Positions 1-5,118 of a stretch of 5,118 nt of DNA are shown here, piece by piece. How positions within the stretch are numbered: the first letter of the stretch is position 1; each line of letters starts with the position of its first letter. The DNA lies in the NCBI GenBank assembly GCA_030669265.1, contig DAOVDY010000085.1, positions 1-5,118 of the forward strand, given 5' to 3'. The position numbers and the translations under genes are program-made. This DNA is from Desulfobacteraceae bacterium (GTDB lineage Bacteria; Desulfobacterota; DSM-4660; Desulfatiglandales; B25-G16). The notes under the pieces were generated by a model. That model saw only the letters and a list, made by a program, of their open reading frames with translations, was not told where the DNA came from and searched no databases.

Positions 1-99
1 AGATACTATAATTATTCTAAAATGTTACTTATAATCTATACCTATATTTACATCACTTATTATCGGTCTTTCTTACGAGGTTTTAAAAAGGTTTAGGCT

Positions 100-1161
100 A
101 TGAATGATTCTTCGCTATCGAACGAAAAGTCTTTTTGGGAAATAGAGTGCCCGGAAATTATCGGCGAAAGTGATGCGATAAAATCTGTACAAGAAAAAAT
201 AAAAAAGGTGGCTGACAAGAATGTCACTGTTTTGATACGGGGAGAGAGTGGTACAGGCAAAGAGCTCGTGGCTCGGAATATTCATTGTAAATCTCAGCGG
301 AAAGAAGAAAATTTTGTTCATGTTAATTGCGCAGCCCTACCAAGCGAATTATTAGAGAGTGAACTGTTTGGGTACAGAAGGGGAGCCTTTACAGGTGCTA
401 CGTACAATAAGCTAGGAAAGTTTGAGAAGGCAAATCGAGGGATATTTTTTTTAGATGAAATAGGAGCCCTGAGTCATTCACTGCAAGCAAAAATTCTGCA
501 AATACTGGAAGATAAAAAAATGTCACGACTCGGCGGCATAAATGATATCCCTATAGATGTTCGAATAATAGCTGCTACAAATTCAAATCTTGAGGAGAAA
601 ATTACAAAAGGTGATTTTAGAACTGACCTGTATTACCGTTTGAACGTAATTTCTATTGAAGTGCCTCCCTTAAGAGACAGAAAGGATGACATCCCTGTCT
701 TAACGAATCACTTTATGGGTAAATTTTCCGACGAACTAGGCAAAAAAGATTGTATCCAAATCGATGATTCTGTGAAAGAACATTTTCAAAAATACGATTG
801 GCCAGGCAATGTGAGAGAATTAGAGAATATAATGAAAGGGATTATAGCATTGCAAAAAACTGATTTTGTGTATGCTGATCTAAAATTGGGGAAACCGGCA
901 GATAAAGAGGAAGAATGTTTGGATGCTAAGAGCAGGAATCTTTTTCAAATTTGGGATGATAGTAAGATAAAAAAGATGATTACTGATAGGAGAGACATCA
1001 ATTTAAAGACAATACGCGGGTACTATATTGCTGATGTTGAAAGACAAGCTATTTGCAAGGCCCTGGAATTAACTCAGTGGAATAGAAAGAGTGCAGCGCA
1101 ATTATTGCGAGTTAGTTACAAAACCCTTTTAAACAGAATTGACGAATATAACATAGTATAA
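100..1161 (+). CDS. Sigma-54-dependent transcriptional activator (AAA+ / Fis HTH), without receiver domain
   Basis: This 353-residue enhancer-binding protein should hydrolyse ATP to remodel sigma-54 RNA polymerase into open complexes. The AAA+ domain spans about residues 20-245. It has Walker A GESGTGKE (48-55, K54), an intact sigma-54-contacting GAFTGA loop (95-100), Walker B IFFLDE (115-120), the sensor I region ending in ATN (159-161), an arginine-finger region FRTDLYYRLNV (173-183) and sensor II WPGNVRELEN (234-243, R239). A linker of about 70 residues leads to a Fis-type helix-turn-helix (313-353) for enhancer DNA binding. Only about 20 residues precede the AAA+ domain, so there is no REC, PAS or GAF input, as in PspF or HrpR/S. 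An in-frame TAG at 94-96 rules out a longer protein; AAAAAGG at 85-91 is a modest ribosome binding site. Control must come from a partner protein or from expression level. The family call is very secure; the regulon is unknown. Confidence 0.96.
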   Translation: MNDSSLSNEKSFWEIECPEIIGESDAIKSVQEKIKKVADKNVTVLIRGESGTGKELVARNIHCKSQRKEENFVHVNCAALPSELLESELFGYRRGAFTGATYNKLGKFEKANRGIFFLDEIGALSHSLQAKILQILEDKKMSRLGGINDIPIDVRIIAATNSNLEEKITKGDFRTDLYYRLNVISIEVPPLRDRKDDIPVLTNHFMGKFSDELGKKDCIQIDDSVKEHFQKYDWPGNVRELENIMKGIIALQKTDFVYADLKLGKPADKEEECLDAKSRNLFQIWDDSKIKKMITDRRDINLKTIRGYYIADVERQAICKALELTQWNRKSAAQLLRVSYKTLLNRIDEYNIV

Positions 1162-1192
1162 TGAAAGATGTGCCTCAGGTTTTAAAATATCG

Positions 1193-1221
1193 TTGCAAAA
1201 AAACGTATTGTCTTTTATGAT
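1193..1221 (+). promoter_or_regulatory. Candidate sigma-70-type promoter for the hybrid kinase gene
   Basis: TTGCAA (1193-1198) and TATGAT (1216-1221) are separated by exactly 17 bp. They match the -35 consensus at 4 of 6 positions and the -10 consensus at 5 of 6. Transcription would begin near 1228, leaving a leader of about 50 nt before the TTG start. The 116-bp gap after the upstream gene is consistent with separate transcription of the kinase, though read-through is also possible because no terminator is visible in the gap. AT-rich DNA gives such matches by chance, so confidence is limited. Confidence 0.35.
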
Positions 1222-1265
1222 AATGGTATGACAAGACTTTATGGGGGTAGTATTCGTAATAAACT

Positions 1266-1272
1266 CGGAGGG
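1266..1272 (+). promoter_or_regulatory. Strong ribosome binding site that decides the TTG start
   Basis: CGGAGGG ends 5 nt before TTG at 1278. An in-frame TAA at 1260-1262 blocks any longer protein. The next in-frame ATG (residue 87) would destroy the FHA domain. Together these make the TTG start well supported. Confidence 0.85.
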
Positions 1273-1277
1273 TAATT

Positions 1278-3710
1278 TTGAAAAAGTTATATGTCATTGG
1301 TGGTCCAATTAAAGGTGAGTCTTTTACCCTTAATGATGGTGTCACCACTATTGGGAGATCCTCTGATAACGACATATGCATCTCAGATATAGGAGCTTCC
1401 CGGCACCATGCCACGTTTGTGGAAAAGGGTGATAAAATTTTTATCTCAGATCTGAAAAGCGCTCAAGGTGTCTTCGTTGAGGGAGAAAAGATAAAACCAG
1501 GGCTGGAGGTTGAGCTAAAAAAAGATACGACATTAATGATAGGTAACACCGTCCTATCATTCCAAAAGGAATCGTATGCAAAAACATTGGCAAAACCATA
1601 CTCTTTTGCTGCACAAACAAAGCCCTTTGATATAAGCAAGTCTTCAGATGATAGCTCAAGAAACTATATACAGAGCTTGGAATTACTCCTCAAAGTGTCA
1701 AATATTTTTGCGCAATCACTCAATATCCAAGAATTGCTCGGTTTGGTAATAGATCAGATTTTGACTCTTTTAAAAAGAATTAATCGTGGAGCAATATTGT
1801 TGCTAAACAAAGACACAGGCAAACTACAAGAGGTGGTTTCAAAGACGAGAATGGACGATAAAGATAATCTCTTCTCTAACATTAATTACAGCAGAAGCAT
1901 TGTTAATAGAGCCATAAAGGAAGGCAAACCAGTAAAAATATCCAATACGAGCCAGGTAAACAAAGCCAACCTTTCTGACAGCATGGAACAGATGAATGTC
2001 ATGTCAGTTATGTGTGTACCCCTTATGTATAAAGAAGATGTTCTTGGAGTAATTTATGTCGACTCAATCGGTTTGCCTGAAGGGTTCAGAAAGGATGACC
2101 TCGAACTGCTTACTGGCTTAAGTAATACTGCGTCCATTGCCATAGAAAATGCGCGATTGTATTCAGATTTAGAAACATTGGTTAAGCAGAGAACAAGTCA
2201 ATTAGAAAAGGCTAAAGATAGATACAAAGAGAGTGAATCAAGGTTTAGAGCGGTGTTCGAGAATATGAGTAATGGTGTTGCTATATTAGAGGCGATCGAT
2301 AATGGTGAGGATTTTGTTTTTAAAGATTTCAACAAAGCTACTGAGAGAATAGATAAGATAAAAAAGAAAGATGTCATTGGCAAGAGCATTCTTGCGGTGT
2401 TTCCACGTTTTAAAGATCATGGCTTTTTTGATATACTTAAAAGGGTCTGGGAAACAGGAAGGTCCGAAGATCATCCTACTATGCTCTATGAAGATGAGAG
2501 AATTAAATCCTGGAGAACAAATTATGTCTATAAATTACCCAATGGAGAAATTGTATTTATCTATGAAGATGTAACTGCCCAAAAACAGGCGATTGAAAAT
2601 CAGCAAAAACTTCAAAAACAGCTTTCTCATGCTCAGAAGCTAGAATCATTAGGCAGGCTGGCAGGGGGTGTTGCGCATAACTTTAGAAATATCTTACAAG
2701 CTGTTCTGGGAAACAGTCAATTCCTTCAAATGGCATACAGTCAGGATGCCCTATTACAAAAAATTACAAGGATTATCAATGAATCAGTAAAGAAGGGATC
2801 TAATTTCATAGATAGTTTATTGAAATTCTCCAGGCAGGATATTGAAAAAGAGATGCTCCCCCTCAATTTAAAGGATGTTCTCGATGAAACATATAAAATA
2901 ATCAGTAATACCTTTGATCATCGGATAAAGATTATCACAAAAATAGAGGAGTCATTACCAATTAAAGGAGACCATTTAAGTCTCAATCAAGTTTTTATTA
3001 ATCTGTGTAATAATGCACGAGATTCAATCTCAGGTGGCGGTGAGCTAAAGATAGGAGCAAAGAAAGATACAAATAAAGTTATAGTTACCATTTCCGACAA
3101 CGGATGTGGTATGCATGAAGAGACCTTGAAAAACATATTTGACCCCTTTTATACCACTAAGGACATCGGTGAAGGAACTGGTTTAGGCCTGTCAATAACC
3201 CACGGTATAATAGAAGAACATAATGGGACCATATCTGTGTCTTCGCAACCAGATAAAGGAACAACATTTACCATTTCTTTTCCCATAGCTGAGAAATTTG
3301 ATCAGACTGAATTAGAATCTCCTCTAAAAATCAAGCATGGGAAAGGAGAAAAGGTCTTAATTGTGGATGATGAACCGGAGGTATTAAAAGGCCTTGAGAA
3401 TATGGTCAAGTCGATCGGTTATGACGTAAATTCAGCACGTGGTTGCAATAAGATCCTTGAAACCTATAAAACATATAAACCCGATTTAGTGTTACTCGAT
3501 TGGAAGATGCCTATTATGGATGGTGCAACGTGTGCCAAAAAAATTCTTGAAAATGACCCCGCTGCCAGAATAGTCATTATTTCCGGCTACCAAGAGAGTG
3601 CCGTAGATGGAATAGATGTCGGTTTGAAAAATGATATAAAGGATTTTGTTCTTAAGCCTTTTGATATGAATAAAATAAGTAAGGTTATTTCAAAAGCCCT
3701 TCAAGATTGA
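1278..3710 (+). CDS. Hybrid histidine kinase FHA-GAF-PAS-HisKA-HATPase-REC
   Basis: This 810-residue sensor kinase autophosphorylates a histidine and can pass the phosphate to its own receiver. No transmembrane segment or signal peptide is seen, so it is cytoplasmic. Domains in order: FHA (about 1-95; G26-R27, S41-R-H43, D58-L59); GAF (about 132-295); a coiled linker (296-325); PAS (about 320-436), ending in the typical EDVTAQKQ; HisKA with the H-box histidine H467; HATPase with N-box (N575, N579), DNGCGM (D607-M612) and GEGTGLGLS (631-639); and REC (about 692-808) with acidic pair D697/D698, phosphoacceptor D741, S769 and K793. Two oddities: H467 is followed by Asn (HNFRN) instead of the usual Asp/Glu, and the FHA domain has Q63-G64-V65 where NGT is usual. 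The FHA family binds phosphothreonine, which suggests Ser/Thr-kinase input here (inference). The gene follows the sigma-54 activator by 116 bp and converges with a lone receiver gene. The signal sensed is unknown. Confidence 0.95.
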   Translation: MKKLYVIGGPIKGESFTLNDGVTTIGRSSDNDICISDIGASRHHATFVEKGDKIFISDLKSAQGVFVEGEKIKPGLEVELKKDTTLMIGNTVLSFQKESYAKTLAKPYSFAAQTKPFDISKSSDDSSRNYIQSLELLLKVSNIFAQSLNIQELLGLVIDQILTLLKRINRGAILLLNKDTGKLQEVVSKTRMDDKDNLFSNINYSRSIVNRAIKEGKPVKISNTSQVNKANLSDSMEQMNVMSVMCVPLMYKEDVLGVIYVDSIGLPEGFRKDDLELLTGLSNTASIAIENARLYSDLETLVKQRTSQLEKAKDRYKESESRFRAVFENMSNGVAILEAIDNGEDFVFKDFNKATERIDKIKKKDVIGKSILAVFPRFKDHGFFDILKRVWETGRSEDHPTMLYEDERIKSWRTNYVYKLPNGEIVFIYEDVTAQKQAIENQQKLQKQLSHAQKLESLGRLAGGVAHNFRNILQAVLGNSQFLQMAYSQDALLQKITRIINESVKKGSNFIDSLLKFSRQDIEKEMLPLNLKDVLDETYKIISNTFDHRIKIITKIEESLPIKGDHLSLNQVFINLCNNARDSISGGGELKIGAKKDTNKVIVTISDNGCGMHEETLKNIFDPFYTTKDIGEGTGLGLSITHGIIEEHNGTISVSSQPDKGTTFTISFPIAEKFDQTELESPLKIKHGKGEKVLIVDDEPEVLKGLENMVKSIGYDVNSARGCNKILETYKTYKPDLVLLDWKMPIMDGATCAKKILENDPAARIVIISGYQESAVDGIDVGLKNDIKDFVLKPFDMNKISKVISKALQD

Positions 3711-3799
3711 TGTTCTCGCAAAAAGTCCTTTTACTTGCTCATGATGCCCATTTTGGCCAAAATCGCTCGCAAAAGACTTTTTGCGAGTTAGTCAATCTT
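3703..3799. repeat. Large imperfect inverted repeat between convergent genes
   Basis: Two arms of 25 nt flank a 47-nt centre. The outer 8 bp are AAGATTGA (3703-3710) against TCAATCTT (3792-3799). The next four positions do not pair well. The inner 13 bp are CTCGCAAAAAGTC (3715-3727) against GACTTTTTGCGAG (3775-3787), all perfect. The left arm includes the stop codon of the hybrid kinase. The centre carries the 14-nt perfect palindrome ATTTTGGCCAAAAT (3750-3763). A second copy of CTCGCAAAA (3766-3774) can pair with the same right arm as a tight 9-bp hairpin with a 4-nt loop. It may be a dispersed REP/MITE-like element, a bidirectional terminator, or both. Confidence 0.8.
3766..3787. terminator. 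Possible bidirectional transcription terminator hairpin
   Basis: CTCGCAAAA (3766-3774), a GACT loop and TTTTGCGAG (3779-3787) form a 9-bp stem inside the larger inverted repeat. It sits between the ends of two converging genes, where a two-way terminator would be expected. A clean T-run after the stem is missing in both directions, so it is not a textbook intrinsic terminator. The longer 13-bp stem is an alternative fold. Confidence 0.45.
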
Positions 3800-3817
3800 A
3801 ACAAAAATAAAATCCGC

Positions 3818-4177
3818 CTAGCTCCCCAGTAATTTTATTACATGATCTTTTAATTTTTCCATCTCAAATGGTTTGCGTAATACGACATCTGCCTGTTTTT
3901 CAGCTGCGAGCCGTTCAGGGTTTTTCCCATATGCAGTGATGGCGATAACCGGTAAATCAGGGGCCTTTTCTTTGATAACGGTAATGATTCCTACCCCACT
4001 TACGTAGGGCATAACGATATCTGTAATAACCAAATCATACTGTTCGGATTTGACCATCTTTAATCCATCCATTCCATTTGATGCTGTAATTATAGCATAG
4101 CCTAAGTATTCAAAGTAATTCTGCATCATAGAAAGAACATGGTTGTCGTCTTCAATAATAAATAGTGTCTTTTTCAT
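3818..4177 (-). CDS. Stand-alone CheY-like response regulator receiver
   Basis: This protein of 119 residues is a single REC domain with no output domain. It should accept a phosphate from a histidine kinase and act through protein contacts or as a phosphorelay intermediate. All key residues are present: acidic E9-D10-D11, phosphoacceptor D53 in TDIVMP, T81 in ITAYG and K102 in RKPF. The frame is open to an ATG at 4237, giving 20 extra residues. The start chosen here is ATG at 4177, because GAGGTG lies 6 nt before it and MKKTLFIIEDD is a normal REC beginning. The gene converges with the hybrid kinase across the inverted repeat and lies 154 bp downstream of the coiled-coil gene on the same strand. 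The nearby hybrid kinase is the obvious partner candidate, but no sequence evidence proves this. Confidence 0.93.
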   Translation of the reverse strand: MKKTLFIIEDDNHVLSMMQNYFEYLGYAIITASNGMDGLKMVKSEQYDLVITDIVMPYVSGVGIITVIKEKAPDLPVIAITAYGKNPERLAAEKQADVVLRKPFEMEKLKDHVIKLLGS

Positions 4178-4183
4178 TACCCA

Positions 4184-4189
4184 CACCTC
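4184..4189 (-). promoter_or_regulatory. Ribosome binding site fixing the receiver start at 4177
   Basis: Read on the - strand, GAGGTG is followed by six bases (TGGGTA) and then ATG at 4177. No comparable signal was noted for the longer alternative starting at 4237, so the shorter protein is preferred. Confidence 0.75.
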
Positions 4190-4233
4190 AATACTCTGAA
4201 TTACATACAAGCGTTTCGTAACTCGTATTCGCC

Positions 4234-4254
4234 TCACCGCAGATCACCGCGGTG
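4234..4254. promoter_or_regulatory. GC-rich direct repeat and palindrome, possible operator
   Basis: TCACCGC occurs twice (4234-4240 and 4244-4250) with a 10-bp period, one helical turn. The second copy forms the perfect palindrome CACCGCGGTG (4245-4254). It stands out from the AT-rich spacer and lies about 60 bp upstream of the receiver start on the - strand. A regulator binding site is possible; a short hairpin in the leader RNA is an alternative. No convincing promoter for the receiver gene could be picked out around it. Confidence 0.3.
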
Positions 4255-4331
4255 CTATGGTAATCTAAATTCATAAAAATTGTAATGATATCCGCACTAC
4301 ACAACTGACACCATTCAAACAGGCACCATAT

Positions 4332-5118
4332 TCAGGACATACCCTCAATAAACGCCATATCCTGCTTTTGTGTATTTTTAGTGCCGATGGTAATTATTTC
4401 TATCTTTTTGTCATCTCTTTTTTTGAAATATATTCTACCAGAATAGGAGAAGATTGTCTCAAATATATGTAATTTTCCTCTTTTACTAAAATATTTTCTT
4501 TTAATATTCACCAAAGAATCGTCCTGATTTAATCTATGGATTATCTCTTCGGCTTTTAATTGAAAATCCTGTGGTAAATGTATGTACCCTTCAAGGGCTT
4601 TTTTATGAAAAATCAAGTTTTTATATATAACAGTAAATCTCTTTTCTACTGAGTCAATATCCTTTTTTCTCTTCTTTGCACCCTGCTCCTCCATCATTCT
4701 CAAATGGCTTATTTCTTCTCTGAGCTGGGTTATTTCACGCTCCTTCTCTTCCTTCAGGGCGATATTTTTGCTTGCTTGTCCCTCGAGCCTCTCCATCTCA
4801 TCAAGAATTTCATCTATCTCTATTGATTTTTTCTTCTGAATTTCTACCTCATCCATAAGGTGCACAACATCAGATTCCAGATCGTCTTTATCATGTTTAA
4901 GCCTCTCTACCTTGGTAATATAATCCTTTTCCTTTATAGAAAGCTCTTCCATGATTTTCTCGCTTTCATTCAATTTGTCTGAAAGCAAATCAATCCGTTT
5001 TCTTTCATTCTCTCTGGTAGAAACCCATTCCCTGACCCTCTTTTTATAATGCCAATAGAGTAACAGAATCGAGGAGAACAGATATAAAATCAGGATACTA
5101 TTTGTGAGCCAACTATTG
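4332..5118 (-). CDS. Membrane-anchored coiled-coil protein with RelE/ParE-like C-terminal domain (5' partial)
   Basis: The reading frame stays open from its TGA at 4332 to the right edge, giving 261 visible residues; the true start lies outside the window. A TTG at 4988 is in frame but is internal, because the sequence before it encodes a good hydrophobic helix (about visible residues 4-24, bases 5046-5108). That helix is followed by KKR, which by the positive-inside rule puts the rest of the protein in the cytoplasm. Residues about 30-155 are rich in Glu, Lys, Leu and Ile and read as a long coiled coil. The last 100 or so residues form a compact domain: helices around LPQDFQLKAEEIIHRLNQDD, then strands with SGRIYFKK, KIEIITIGT and KNTQKQD. 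This order and the Arg-aromatic strand resemble RelE/ParE/HigB toxin folds (inference from pattern, not a search). No antitoxin gene is seen downstream. The function is unknown; a scaffold or RNA-binding role is possible. Confidence 0.8.
   Translation of the reverse strand, partial: NSWLTNSILILYLFSSILLLYWHYKKRVREWVSTRENERKRIDLLSDKLNESEKIMEELSIKEKDYITKVERLKHDKDDLESDVVHLMDEVEIQKKKSIEIDEILDEMERLEGQASKNIALKEEKEREITQLREEISHLRMMEEQGAKKRKKDIDSVEKRFTVIYKNLIFHKKALEGYIHLPQDFQLKAEEIIHRLNQDDSLVNIKRKYFSKRGKLHIFETIFSYSGRIYFKKRDDKKIEIITIGTKNTQKQDMAFIEGMS

Noticed and set aside
30..35. TATAAT as a possible -10 box for the sigma-54 activator.
   Set aside because: No acceptable -35 box lies 16-18 bp upstream, and the region is so AT-rich that such hexamers occur by chance.
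1..96. An open frame from the left edge to a TAG at 94-96, with an ATG at 22, just before the sigma-54 activator.
   Set aside because: Its product is almost all Tyr, Ile and Leu from AT-rich DNA and has no ribosome binding site or recognisable motif. It does not look like the end of a receiver domain.
1171..1197. Possible sigma-54 -24/-12 promoter (TTGCA at 1193-1197 as the -12 part) before the kinase gene.
   Set aside because: The nearest upstream GG (1178-1179) is 15 bp from the GC where 10 bp is required, so the spacing is wrong.
1208..1234. TTGTC/GACAA inverted repeat in the spacer before the kinase gene, as a terminator or operator.
   Set aside because: The stem is only 5 bp with a 17-nt loop and no T-run; it also overlaps the likelier -10 box.
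4178..4237. A 20-residue N-terminal extension of the lone receiver starting at ATG 4237.
   Set aside because: The extension (RRIRVTKRLYVIQ...) is not part of a REC fold, and a good ribosome binding site sits directly before the ATG at 4177.
4301..4320. Sigma-54-like TGGTGTCAG sequence on the - strand upstream of the receiver gene.
   Set aside because: The -12 GC is missing and the -24 element matches poorly beyond TGG.

Overview
The window is a compact, AT-rich stretch of a bacterial chromosome and is almost entirely signal-transduction genes. It holds two genes on the + strand that converge on two genes on the - strand. Three of the four belong to families that can be named with confidence: a sigma-54 enhancer-binding protein, a large hybrid histidine kinase and a stand-alone receiver. 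The fourth runs off the right edge. It is a membrane-anchored coiled-coil protein whose C-terminal domain looks like a RelE/ParE-type fold. No tRNA, rRNA, CRISPR array or insertion-sequence gene was seen.

Organism: the AT-rich composition, the dense His-Asp signalling, the sigma-54 activator and the FHA-GAF-PAS-kinase-receiver architecture suggest an anaerobic or environmental Gram-negative lineage such as Desulfobacterota, or an anammox-type planctomycete. This is an inference from gene style; no phylogenetic marker is present.

Layout. 1-99: leader with no convincing gene. 100-1161 (+): AAA+ sigma-54 activator with a Fis-type HTH and no sensory or receiver domain. 1162-1277: spacer with a plausible sigma-70-type promoter and a strong ribosome binding site. 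1278-3710 (+): 810-residue FHA-GAF-PAS-HisKA-HATPase-REC hybrid kinase starting at TTG. 3711-3817: convergent spacer filled by a large imperfect inverted repeat (3703-3799) that is a likely two-way terminator or a small repeat element. 3818-4177 (-): 119-residue CheY-like receiver. 4178-4331: spacer with a short GC-rich palindrome and direct repeat. 4332 to the right edge (-): 5'-truncated transmembrane/coiled-coil protein.

How they may work together (inference): the kinase can phosphorylate its own fused receiver. The nearby lone receiver has no output domain, and the sigma-54 activator has no input domain. The locus therefore has the parts of a split phosphorelay feeding a sigma-54 regulon, with a possible phosphothreonine input through the FHA domain. 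No -24/-12 promoter was found here, so the activator's targets presumably lie elsewhere.
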